DNA of 64,000 bases from JAICYJ01 sp963737445 (GTDB taxonomy: Bacteria > Actinomycetota > Thermoleophilia > Gaiellales > JAICJC01), in contig CAVTSO010000015.1 in the NCBI GenBank assembly GCA_963737445.1, positions 62,001 to 126,000 on the forward strand. The letters are read 5' to 3'. Below, piece after piece: positions 20,709 through 29,805 of this stretch. Both the position numbers and the translations under genes were made by a program. The notes under the pieces were generated by a model. That model saw nothing but the letters and a program-made list of their open reading frames with translations. It made no database searches and was not told the DNA's origin. The stretch's first letter is position 1; each line of letters begins with the position of its first letter.

Positions 20709-21384
20709 TCAGGCGGTGATGCGGCGCGCCTGCAGGTGCGTGAGCACCTTGCGCTTGACGCGCTGCAGGGCGTTGTCGACCGTCTTGGGGTCGCAGCCCG
20801 AGCAGATCGCCGATCTCCTCGTAGCTGCGGCCCTCCAGGTAGCAGAGTCAGCACCTGCGACTCGAGCCCGGGAGCAGGCGTGGCTTCCGAGGCATTGGAG
20901 CAGGCTCTGCAGCTCCTCGGTCGAGATCACGCAGCTTGGCGGGATCATCCACGGCCGGGGCCGGGCAGGGCGTCGCCGAGCGTGCAGTCGGCCTCCGACT
21001 CCTGGCCCGCCGGCGTGTGGCTGAACGAGACATAGCTGTTCAGCGGCGCGTGCTTGAACCGGGTCGCCGTCTTGATGGCGGTGATGATCTGACGCGTGAT
21101 GCAGAGCTCGGCGAACGAACGGAACGACGTGTCGCGATCGGAGGCGGTAGTCGCGGACGGCCTTGAACAGACCGACCAGGCCCTCCTGGATGAGGTCGTC
21201 GCGAATCGCCGCCGGCCAGGAAGTAGGAGCTCGCCTTGAGGCGGACGAAGCCCTCGTAGCGGCGGATGATGGTGTCCATGGCGCGCTCGTCACCGTTGCG
21301 GGCGGCCGCGATCACTGCCACCTCGCCGGTATCGCGCCAGACACGCGGCTGCGTCCGCGCCACCGCTGCGTTCGACCTAGCCAC
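20709..21384 (-). CDS. sigH: SigH-type RNA polymerase sigma factor (frameshifted)
   Basis: Reads VARSNAAVARTQPRVWRD, AAARNGDERAMDTIIRRYEG, then across frames DDLIQEGLVGLFKAVRDYR, FAELCITRQIITAIKTAT, FKHAPLNSYVSFSHTPAG, EELQSLLQCLGS and GCDPKTVDNALQRVKRKVL. This is the SigH/Spo0H group found beside yacP and rlmB in many Gram-positive genomes. GTG 21384 is preferred because a GGAGGT site lies 7 bases before it. At least four indels (20800-21220) break the frame; the target promoters are unknown. Confidence 0.8.
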
Positions 21385-21434
21385 CAGAGCACCTCCGACC
21401 AAAGAATGAGAACGAGGACAAATAAAGACTCGAT

Positions 21435-21473
21435 CAACCTCAAGCTGAACGTCAAGTACAACTTGAGGTTTGA
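21435..21473. promoter_or_regulatory. inverted repeat upstream of sigH, possible operator
   Basis: AACCTCAAG (21437-21445) and CTTGAGGTT (21463-21471) form a perfect 9-bp inverted repeat with a 17-base spacer, about 50 bases before the sigH start. Inside it, on the minus strand, CTCAAGT-TGT-ACTTGA is a second, tighter palindrome reminiscent of SoxR/MerR-type sites, and a TTGACG -35-like hexamer overlaps it. Function is inferred from position only. Confidence 0.4.
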
Positions 21474-21521
21474 GAGCATAGCGGATGACGCGGCCATGTC
21501 AAGGACCGGTCTTTGCAACGG

Positions 21522-21649
21522 CCGCGCCTGGCACCCGCGTCGCGGTCCAAACCACGAATTTCGTAGGAGAACCTGCCTGTTTCTACGAATTTCGTAGCAG
21601 GAGTGCCGTTTTGCTATCGGAATTCGTGCAACACTGGTGCCAGGCGCGG
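21522..21649. repeat. three-palindrome repeat element, copy 1, with 14-bp terminal inverted repeats
   Basis: Ends are CCGCGCCTGGCACC (21522-21535) and its exact reverse complement (21636-21649). Inside are three palindromes: CGAATTTCG at 555-563 and 586-594, and CGGAATTCG at 618-626 (add 21000). Their centres are 31 and 32 bases apart; the middle one extends to a perfect 15-mer CTACGAATTTCGTAG. A second copy lies at 63745-63840. The element starts 14 bases after the yacP stop and ends about 140 bases before the sigH start. No ORF or transposase is associated. Confidence 0.8.
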
Positions 21650-21663
21650 GCGTCGCACAGGCC

Positions 21664-22143
21664 TTATTCGCCCCGCCGCAACCGCTCGAGTGCGGCTCGA
21701 ACCTCCGGGTCGACCGTGTCGGCCAGCTGGAAGCGCTGCGGCCCGCGGTCGGGCGGTGCGTGGGGCGCGGCTGGTGCCGCCAGGCGGTCGACGTACTCGC
21801 GCGCGCTCATCGCGTGCACCCCGCCCCGCTGCGCGACGTGCCGCAGCGCCGTGTCCGAGGAGACCACCGTCACCTCGCGGTCGTGCTGGCTGGGATAGGC
21901 CAGCCGCTCGATCAGCGTGTCCGCCGTCTCGGTGCCGGCGTAGCGAACCGTCGTGGCGCCGAGCTTGCTGTCGCGCCCGTGCCCGTCGAACACCAGCACC
22001 GTCTCGGCTCCCGATCGCGCCGCGTGGTCGACCACCGCCGCCACCAGCTCCGCGCGCACACGCTCGTACTCATCGCTTCCGCCGCGGACGTGCGCGACGT
22101 TGTCGCCGTCGATCACCCACAGTGGCGTCCGCGCCTCAGCCAC
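21664..22143 (-). CDS. yacP: NYN (PIN-like) domain ribonuclease YacP-like
   Basis: Intact 159 residues. Starts PLWVIDGDNVAHVRGG, with the first Asp of the NYN/PIN metal site, continues ETVLVFDGHGRDSKLG and VTVVSSDTALRHVAQRGG (further acidic residues), and ends in the usual C-terminal helix. YacP/Rae1 of Bacillus is a ribosome-associated endoribonuclease; the same gene order (cysS, rlmB, yacP, sigH) occurs there. Its start overlaps the rlmB end by 8 bases, so it is translated from the same transcript. Confidence 0.85.
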   Translation of the reverse strand: MAEARTPLWVIDGDNVAHVRGGSDEYERVRAELVAAVVDHAARSGAETVLVFDGHGRDSKLGATTVRYAGTETADTLIERLAYPSQHDREVTVVSSDTALRHVAQRGGVHAMSAREYVDRLAAPAAPHAPPDRGPQRFQLADTVDPEVRAALERLRRGE

Positions 22144-22823
22144 CGCGCCGCCTGACCGCCTCGAACAGCAGCACCGCCGCCGCCGTACCCACGTTCAGCG
22201 ACTCGACACGCCCCCGCATCGGGATCATCGCCGCCGCGTCGCAGGAGTCCGTGACCCGCGGCCGCAGACCTCTCCCCTCCGCTCCCAGCACGAACACCGT
22301 GCCGTCGCGGTAGTCGTTCCGGTCGTACGGCAGATCACCCTCTGCGTCTGCCGCGTAGCTCCACAGGCCCGGCCGCCGCGCCCGGATCAGCATGTCCGCC
22401 AGGTTCTCGACCTGCGCGATCTCGAGGTGCTCCACCGCCCCCGCGGACGCCCTGCAAACGGCCGCCGTGACCGCCGCCGACCGCCGTCTGGTGATCAGCA
22501 GGCCGTCCGCTCCCGCTCCTTCGCAGACCCGCGCCACGGCCCCAAGGTTGTGTGGGTCGGTGACCTCGTCCAGCGCCACCAGCAGCGCGCGATCCCGCTC
22601 CAGCAAACGATCTGCGTCCACATACGGGTACGGCGCCACCTCCGCCACCAGCCCCTGGTGGTCATCGCTCCCGGCCAGCTCCGACAGCCGCTCCGACGGC
22701 ACAACCTCCACCCCGGCCGGCAGCCAGTCCGCCCCGCGCGCCGCCCGGTCGCTGCTGTAGACCCTCAGCACCTCGCGCCGGCCGCGCAGCGCCTCGCGCA
22801 CCGGGTGCGTCCCGTAGACGACC

Positions 22824-22834
<11 letters not shown>
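22136..22834 (-). CDS. rlmB: 23S rRNA (guanosine-2'-O-)-methyltransferase RlmB
   Basis: SpoU-family (SPOUT) enzyme, intact at 232 residues, that methylates the 2'-O of a guanosine in the 23S rRNA P-loop. It has the small N-terminal RNA-binding domain (VYGTHPVREALRGRREVL) and the three SPOUT motifs: LDEVTDPHNLGAVAR, VLGAEGRGL and IPMRGRVESLNVGTAAAVLL. Start ATG 22834 overlaps the end of cysS by 11 bases. Confidence 0.9.
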
Positions 22835-24126
<1,292 letters not shown>

Positions 24127-24130
<4 letters not shown>

Positions 24131-25242
24131 GCCGCCCGCCTGATCGCCTCGCCGCGCGGCAGCGCCGCCAGCACCGCCCACAGCTCAGGCCCCCGCTCGC
24201 GCCCGGTCAGCGCGATCCGCGCTTCCCGTAGCGGCACGCCGGCGCTGCGCAGCTCGTCGACCAGCGCCCGAGCGTCCTGCTCGGACAGCCGTTCCGGATA
24301 GCGCTCCCGGATCGTCGCCAGTTCAGGCAACGAATGTCGCAGCGGCGCCTCGGTCACGCATGCCACCAGGTCGCCGGCCTCGGCCAGCGTGTGGGCGCCG
24401 CGAAGCGCCGGCGCCATCGCGGCCACAAGCTGCGGATCGGTGCCCGCAGGTGCGAACTCGAGCACCCGCGTCACCAGGTCGTCCTCCTCCAACCGCGAGA
24501 TGTGCGCGGTCGAGAGCGCCCGCAGCCGCTTGCTCTCGAGCACCACCTCACCGCGCGCCAGCCGGTCGATGTCGAACCGCTCGACCAGCTCCGGCAGCGT
24601 CATCACGTCGCCCGGCCCGGAGCTGGCCACCAGCGCCAGCAGATTCACGATCGCCTCCGGCGGATAGCCCTCCTCGCGCAGCGCCGCGATCGAGTCGGCG
24701 CCGTCGCGCTTCGACAGCTTGCCGCCCTCACCGCGCACCAGCGCGTGGTGCAGGTACTGCGGCGGCTCGGCGCCGAGCGAACGCACGGCCGCGATCTGCA
24801 GCGCCGCGTTGGGCAGGTGGTCGTTGCCGCGGATGACGTGCGTGATGCCCATGTCGGCGTCGTCCACGGCCGACGCCCAGCGGTACGTGGGCCGGCCGTC
24901 GCTGCGCACGATCACGAACGCGGACAGCCCCGGAGACGACAGCCAGACGGCCCCGTCGCGGGTGTGCGCTCCCCTGGCCGCGGCGGCCTGCTCGAGGTGG
25001 CGCTGGCGGCGCTCGCTCTGGCGTACGGGTCCCTCGTCCCAGCCGAGGCCCAGCCAGCGCAGGTCCTGCTCGATCGCACGTTCCGCCCCCTCCACCTCGC
25101 GCTGCTCGTCGGTATCGTCGATGCGGAGCACGACATCGCCGCCCTGCTGGCGCGCGAACAACCAGTTCGCAGCGGCCGTCAACGCGCTGCCGAGGTGCAG
25201 CGATCCGGTGGGGCTGGGAGCGAAGCGGACGCGGACGGACAT
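24127..25242 (-). CDS. gltX: glutamyl-tRNA synthetase GltX, compact form
   Basis: Class I synthetase with FAPSPTGSLHLGSALTAA (HIGH as HLGS), LRIDDTDEQR, WLGLGWDEGP, ITHVIRGNDHLPNAALQI and KLSKRDG. It is only 371 residues against about 470 for typical bacterial GluRS. The insert that usually follows the QSER segment, with the 'AYrCfC' zinc region, is missing, and the C-terminal anticodon part is shortened but ends normally (VPLREARIALTGRERGPEL). It carries a full helical C-terminus, so it is not a GluQ-RS. Start GTG/ATG at 25242; cysS follows with a 4-base overlap. Confidence 0.85.
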
Positions 25243-25249
25243 GTCGCGC

Positions 25250-25609
25250 CTACGCTAGCAAGCGCGCCTGGGCCTCCCGCAGCATGCGGTCGCGCAGCGC
25301 CGGACGCGAGTCGAAGAGCGCGCGCACCGCGCTGCCGGGCACCACCAGCACGCGCGCATCCTGCTCGACGATCGCCGAGGCAGTGCGGGCGCCTCCCTCG
25401 AGCAGCGCCACCTCGCCGAACAGGTCGCCCTCGCCGAGGCCGCCGACGCGGCGCCCACCGCGGGTGATAGCAACGGTGCCGCTCAGGATCACGAACAGCG
25501 AGCCGCCGGTCGCCCCTTCGCGCACGAGCACCTGGCCGGCCGGCGCGTCCTGCTCGGTGCCGGCCTCGCGCAACGCCTCCCAGTCCTGCTTGTCGAGACC
25601 GTCGGCCAC
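25250..25609 (-). CDS. single cyclic-nucleotide-binding domain protein
   Basis: Intact 119 residues forming one CNB domain: VLVREGATGGSLFVILSGTV, then VGGLGEGDLFGEVALLEGGARTASAI. The FGEVALL-x4-RTA stretch is the phosphate-binding cassette, with the Glu and Arg that contact cyclic nucleotide. No DNA-binding or kinase domain is attached. It ends 7 bases before gltX begins on the same strand. GTG 25609 start. Confidence 0.85.
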   Translation of the reverse strand: MADGLDKQDWEALREAGTEQDAPAGQVLVREGATGGSLFVILSGTVAITRGGRRVGGLGEGDLFGEVALLEGGARTASAIVEQDARVLVVPGSAVRALFDSRPALRDRMLREAQARLLA

Positions 25610-25667
25610 GGCCGGATTGTCTCAGGAATGGGTTATTCCGGGGCTCGATGATTAGACTCGGCTTGGG

Positions 25668-25797
25668 ATGACGGCGGTAGCAGACGGCTGACCCAGAGCC
25701 TGGCCGAGGAGGCGCCGAGCGAGGTCGGCGAGCCGGTGGCCGTCGCAAGACCTCCGGCCGCAGCCGCCGGCGAGACGGGCATGCGGCGGAGATCTGA
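25668..25797 (+). CDS. possible small leaderless ORF (frameshifted)
   Basis: A TAGACT box (25653-25658) is 9 bases upstream of ATG 25668. The reading MTAVAD then hits a stop, but with two one-base corrections it continues RLTQSLAEEAPSEVGEPVAV and ends at TGA 25795. It occupies the gap between the CNB gene and the propeller gene. No family is recognised and the case rests on the promoter-like box alone. Confidence 0.2.
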
Positions 25798-25802
25798 CAG
25801 CC

Positions 25803-26691
25803 CTACGGGTCGACGACCTGGTAGACGTCGTCGCTGCTGCCCTTACAGGAGGCCCGGTCGTGCAGCACCCGCGTCGTACCGTCGGTCATGTCGTCCGCAT
25901 AGGTGGTGTGGATGTCCCGCCCTGCGGGCAGGATCGTCATCAGCGAGGCGCTGGCGTCACCCGCCACGAAGCGGCGGATGCGGACGTCCTTGCCACACGC
26001 GAACAGGCTCGAGGCGTAGTACACCGTGCCGTCGGCGTTGACCGACGGAGCGTATTGCACACGCCGCGACCAGGCGTTGGGCATCTTCACCCGCTGCCCG
26101 GTGCTGATCTGGTAGCGGAAGACGTTGCACGTCACCCTTCCGCAGTGGGTGTAGACGGCGTAGTCGCCGTTCACCTGCCCGGGCTCGGAGAGCCCGGGCG
26201 TGTCGACCAGCGTGACCGTCTGGGACGTGGCGGTGTTGTACAGGAGCACCCGGGTCTTGACCGGGCGTGACCGCAGGTTCTCGCGGCCGAACATCAGCCA
26301 CGGCCCCGAGATGGACGGTCGCCATTCCCACTGCTGGGTGTTCGCGCCCGCCGGGATCGACCGCTGGTGCGTGACCAGGTCGAACAGGCGCAGATCGGAC
26401 TGCCCGCGGCGGACCTGCTGGTACACGAGCGTGGTGCCGTCGATGCCGCCGTTGTAACCACCGGTGCCGGCAGCGTTCACCATCACCTTGGGCACGCCCG
26501 ACAACGAAACGAAGGCGTCGTAGTGCTTCGGCCTAGCGGCGCTGTTCTGCGTCCAGGCGAGGTATCCGGCGTCCCCATCGGCCGAGGGAAGCACCTCATG
26601 GGACCGGCCGGCCCGGACGGGGTGTCAGGCACCGATGCCCAGGCGGTCGCAGCGGCAGCATCACCGCGGCGATGCGCATTCGTGGGCTCAT
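25803..26691 (-). CDS. exported beta-propeller (TolB-like) protein
   Basis: ATG 26691 starts MSPRMRIAAVMLPL, which after a frame change continues AATAWASVPDTPSG, a plausible signal peptide. From 26594 the frame is clean. Repeated blades include GDAGYLAWTQNSAARPKHYD, LVYQQVRRGQSDLRLFD, LMFGRENLRS, YAVYTHCGRVTCNVFRY and VYYASSLFACGKDVRIRRF. These are characteristic of six-bladed TolB/WD40-like propellers. Cys pairs (CGRVTC, ACGK) fit an extracytoplasmic protein. The partner is unknown. Confidence 0.6.
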
Positions 26692-26793
26692 CTCATCCTC
26701 CAGTCATCCAGTACATGCGAACGACTCAACGCTACGAACGGCTCCGCCGGATGGCATCGGGACAACCCCTCGTCCGCGGGTAGGATGTGCGGC

Positions 26794-27432
26794 ATGAGGT
26801 GGTGGCCGTTCACGTGCTCGCTGGCAGTGCTGGTCGTTGCACTCGTCACGGCTGCACCGGCCGGAGCGGCGACGGTCGTGCACACCTGGCATGCGAACCT
26901 GGACGGCGACTCGCATCGGGAGCTCGTCCAGCTGATGAAGAACGGCTCCACACCAAACGGTCACCGCTGGCTGCGGGTGGTCGACAGCGCAGGCGGCAAT
27001 CGAGTGTTCGCGCGGATCAGCCCGCGGGTCGAGTTCATGACAGCGTCAGACGTCAAGGTCGAGGACATGAACGCCCAACCCCGCCGCGCCGAGGTGTTCT
27101 ACGTGGGCAATATCGGCGGCACCGCCGGGTCTCCGACCTACGCCGGGATCCGCGGCTGGAACGGTCAGCGGGTGCACCGGTTCTGGACATACGCCCCGCC
27201 CTACCCGAAGCTGCGCCACAACGGCCACACGTACAGCTACGACAGCGTGACGATCAAGCTCGCCCAGCTTCCATCCGCGCATGACCCGGCGCTGGAGATC
27301 AACCTCCACCAGGGGGAGCTGACCGGGAGCGCGCCGCTGTGCTGCCCGCAGTTCGAGCTGATCCGCCACTATCGCTACCGGCCCGCGACACGCACCTGGG
27401 TGCTCTACGAGCACCGCTGGCACCACAACTGA
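26794..27432 (+). CDS. secreted protein of unknown function
   Basis: Signal peptide: WWPFTCSLAVLVVALVTAAP cut after AGA. The mature part (about 185 residues) contains VVHTWHANLDGDSHRELVQL, AEVFYVGNIGGTAGSPTYAG and CCPQFELIRHYRYRPATRTW, reminiscent of FG-GAP/VCBS-like or 'DUF' secreted proteins with a D-x-D-x-D calcium-like turn (NLDGDSHRE). ATG 26794 is chosen over ATG 26785, because a TAGGAT box (26781-26786) would put the transcript start at 26794. It is the last gene before the mutY fragment. Confidence 0.6.
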   Translation: MRWWPFTCSLAVLVVALVTAAPAGAATVVHTWHANLDGDSHRELVQLMKNGSTPNGHRWLRVVDSAGGNRVFARISPRVEFMTASDVKVEDMNAQPRRAEVFYVGNIGGTAGSPTYAGIRGWNGQRVHRFWTYAPPYPKLRHNGHTYSYDSVTIKLAQLPSAHDPALEINLHQGELTGSAPLCCPQFELIRHYRYRPATRTWVLYEHRWHHN

Positions 27433-27455
27433 TCCGGAGGGCCTAGCGTGCGCCG

Positions 27456-27638
27456 ATGATGACCGCTGCAGGCACGATCACGAAAGCCGTCCTCGCGTGG
27501 TATGCGGAGAACGGCCGCGATCTGCCGTGGCGGCACACACGCGACCCCTACGCGATCCTCGTCTCGGAGGTGATGCTGCAGCAGTCTCCTATCGGTGTGG
27601 GGAGCGGGGTTGAGATCCCAGTGTCCATGCGGTATTGA
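27456..27638 (+). pseudogene. mutY 5' fragment, truncated at the island boundary
   Basis: The first 43 residues (AVLAWYAENGRDLPWRHTRD, then PYAILVSEVMLQQ) match the N-terminus of the full mutY at 35308, after which the similarity stops abruptly at 27584 and a short unrelated tail follows. The last 39 bases of similarity are identical to 35401-35439 except one base, while the preceding 60 bases agree at only about three quarters of positions. This looks like the host mutY 5' end left behind by an insertion. Confidence 0.8.
27546..27584. repeat. 39-bp direct repeat in mutY, left copy (candidate attL)
   Basis: Begins CCCTACGCGATCCTCGTCTC and ends GAGGTGATGCTGCAGCAG, with one mismatch to 35401-35439 (G versus C at the 21st base). 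It encodes PYAILVSEVMLQQ of MutY. The two copies bracket 7.8 kb of accessory genes. Confidence 0.75.
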
Positions 27639-27826
27639 GCGGTCGTCATGGGTCGACCATAGCCCGTTGACGGGCGGAATTCCAGACTGGTGTTCGCGCG
27701 GTGTTCGCACCGGCTCGGGATCAATGGGCAGCCAACACGCCGCAGGTGCAACGTCACCCCACGAGCCAGCAGGTCAAGGCAGCGCGCCGCCTGTCTCGCG
27801 GCTTCTCGCCAGGGTAGATTGCCTGC

Positions 27827-28710
27827 ATGGATGAGGCGGGCGACATGGTGTCTGAGATGGGGTTTGCGGAGTCGTTTGATGATGCTGTTGAGTGGGGCCG
27901 TGCCCTGGGTGGGGATAGTCCGGCTGCGGCGACGGCGGCGAGCGGCGCCGAGGTCGAGCGGCGGATCAGGCGGCTGGAGTCGGTCGAGCTGTCGACGGAT
28001 GAGCTGTCCGACCTGGCGGCGCGTGCGGATGCCGGTGACGGCGGCGCTCGGGACCGTCTGTTGGCGCGGTGCCTGCCGATGGTGATGCGGGTGGCGCGGG
28101 GGTACTCCGGCCGAGACGTCGAGCTGGCAGACCTGGTGCAGGAGGGGGTGCTGGGGCTACTTCGGGCGTTGGAGCGGTTTGACCCGGATCGGGGCGTGCC
28201 GTTAGCTCCATATGCCGGATGGTGGCAGCGCCAGGCGATGCGGCAGGCGATCGCCGAGCAGTCTCATCGGTGCGGCTTCCGACTCACGTCCTATGGGATA
28301 TCCACCAGCTGCGTGAGGCGCGAGGCGAGCTGCTCGCCAGCCGGGGACGGGAGGCCTCCGCGTCGGAGCTTGAGCGAGAGCTGGGCTGGACACCGCGCCG
28401 GCTGGATGACGTGCGGCGAGCGGAGCGTCCAGCCGTGTCGCTGGACGCGCCGTACCAGGGCGACGAGGACGCCATTGACCGGTTGGGGGATCTGATCGGC
28501 GACCCGTTGTCTGAGCAGGCGTTTGACGACGTGCTCACTCGGGCGGCCGGCGACAGCGTGCGGACGCTTCTCTCGACGCTGAGCGAGCGGGAGCGGCAGG
28601 TGCTGCAGTGGCGGCCCGGTGCGGAACCAATGCGCTCTCGTTGCACAGATAGGTCGCGCCTGGGCATGTCCGCGGAGCGTGTCCGCCAGATCGGCAGCGC
28701 GCCCTGGTAA
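27827..28710 (+). CDS. RNA polymerase sigma-70 family factor (regions 2-4, frameshifted)
   Basis: Region 2: GARDRLLARCLPMVMRVARG, DLVQEGVLGLLRALERFDPD and YAGWWQRQAMRQAIAEQSH. After an indel near 28270, region 3 (RLPTHVLWDIHQLREARGEL, ELGWTPRRLDDVRRAE) and region 4 (LLSTLSERERQVLQW, MSAERVRQI) follow. It is closest in layout to primary-like group 2 or 3 sigma factors rather than ECF. A TAGATT box ends 6 bases before ATG 27827 (leaderless). The region 4 end also contains one or two indels, so the C-terminus is approximate. It sits 96 bases before hsp20 on the same strand. Confidence 0.75.
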
Positions 28711-28737
28711 CTGCGCAGTGCGGTTCTTCCCTAGGGG

Positions 28738-28800
28738 TTGACACCCGCCGCATGGTGCTTACCCCTCCCGGTAGAGACCGAAGACACCCGGAGAGGAGGT
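28738..28800 (+). promoter_or_regulatory. hsp20 upstream region with TTGACA and a strong ribosome binding site
   Basis: TTGACA (about 28738-28743) stands in the gap between the sigma gene and hsp20 without a convincing TANNNT at 17 bases, so it may be read by an alternative sigma factor. GAGAGGAGG just before ATG 28806 is an unusually strong Shine-Dalgarno site for this window. Confidence 0.4.
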
Positions 28801-28805
28801 ACATC

Positions 28806-29260
28806 ATGACCGTGTTTCGAGGCGACCCGTTGCTGGCCGAGTTGCAGGCGATGGGTGAGGACATGGATCGCGCGTTTGGCCGATTGCTGGCGAATCAGGG
28901 TCAGAGCTCGCGCGGCTGGCTTCCGCCGGCAGACATCTATGAGACCGCGGATGACGTCGTGATCGAGTTGGACGTTCCGGGATGCCATTCCGAGAACCTG
29001 TCCGTGGAGGCGATCGACGGCCAGTTGGTGATCACGGGTAAGCGCCGGCCCAAGGAAGAGGCCACGCGTCGCTACCGATCGGAGCGGTGGACTTGCAGGT
29101 TCGTGCGCAGCTTCACGCTCCAGCCCAATGTGCGCGGCGATGATGTTCGGGCCGACTACCACGACGGCGTGCTCAGCGTGATATTCCCAAGCCCGAGGAG
29201 ACCAAGCCGAAGCGAATCTCGATCAGCCGCGAACGAAGGCAGATCACCAAGACCACCTAG
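28806..29260 (+). CDS. small heat-shock protein, Hsp20/alpha-crystallin family (one frameshift)
   Basis: ATP-independent holdase chaperone. The alpha-crystallin domain is complete: PPADIYETADDVVIELDVPG, LSVEAIDGQLVITGKRR, RSERWTCRFVRSFTLQPN and ADYHDGVLSVI. After an indel near 29188 the usual C-terminal extension appears (PKPEETKPKRISISRERR) and ends at TAG 29258. The N-terminal arm is short. Adjacent to a sigma factor within the island. Confidence 0.85.
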
Positions 29261-29437
29261 GCCGCCACTGCGGACGCGGGCACGGCCTGGAGGCGGCGCA
29301 TCGATAGCGCCCGAAACGGCGCCCAAGCTCTCGCGACCACGCCTCCACGCCGTGTCCCGTCCGCCCGGCGGGGCCGCACGCCTCGCGACCACGAGACGAT
29401 TGCGCGCTTTTGCAAACCTAAGTGCCTTCCACGTGCG

Positions 29438-29643
29438 ATGCTGACTCTCACAGACAACCTGCCGAATCGCGAATACATGACCATTGGCGAGGCCGTTGCC
29501 CACACCGGAATCCTCGCAGCGCGCGATTCTGCACGGCCAGCTCCCAACCTACATGGCCGACGGCCAATGGCGCATCCCCACCGCGGCGATACGCGCCCTC
29601 CTGGAATGGCAGCGTGACGGCCTGCCAGTGGATAGCGGGTAAA
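29438..29643 (+). CDS. small excisionase-like helix-turn-helix protein (frameshifted)
   Basis: Reads MLTLTDNLPNREYMTIGEAV AHTGI, then after one indel (near 29513) QRAILHGQLPTYMADGQWRI, PTAAIRALLEWQRDGLPVDS and stop at 29641. The MTIGEA...I...G.LP.Y..DGQWRIP pattern is the winged-helix domain of excisionase/MerR-like (HTH_17) proteins. Such proteins direct excision of integrated elements or act as small regulators. Confidence 0.55.
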
Positions 29644-29805
29644 GAGGTCACGGCCCCGCTTGTGGGCAAGTTGGCGGCGCCGGCAACGGGACGGATTCCG
29701 CGTCCACGGTGACGCCGGAACACCCATTGACCATGCGGTATTCAGGGCCTATCGAGGGGTCGCCCATTGGCCAGTCTAGGTCAGCGCACACTACGTGCGC
29801 TGCTG
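29644..29805. other. intergenic stretch with a short minus-strand ORF start
   Basis: On the minus strand ATG 29787 would begin MGDPSIGPEYRMVNG, following a TAGACT-like box. The block CCATGCGGTATT (29731-29742) here is also found at 27625-27636. No product is recognised. Confidence 0.3.

Noticed and set aside
21550..21630. Three short repeats at regular spacing, first read as a small CRISPR array
   Set aside because: The repeats are 9-15-bp palindromes, spacers are too short, only three units occur, no cas gene is near, and a second copy has the same count.
29431..29805. tRNA-like structure as an attachment site at the left side of the island
   Set aside because: No cloverleaf can be drawn; the only tRNA in the window is at 20597-20669.
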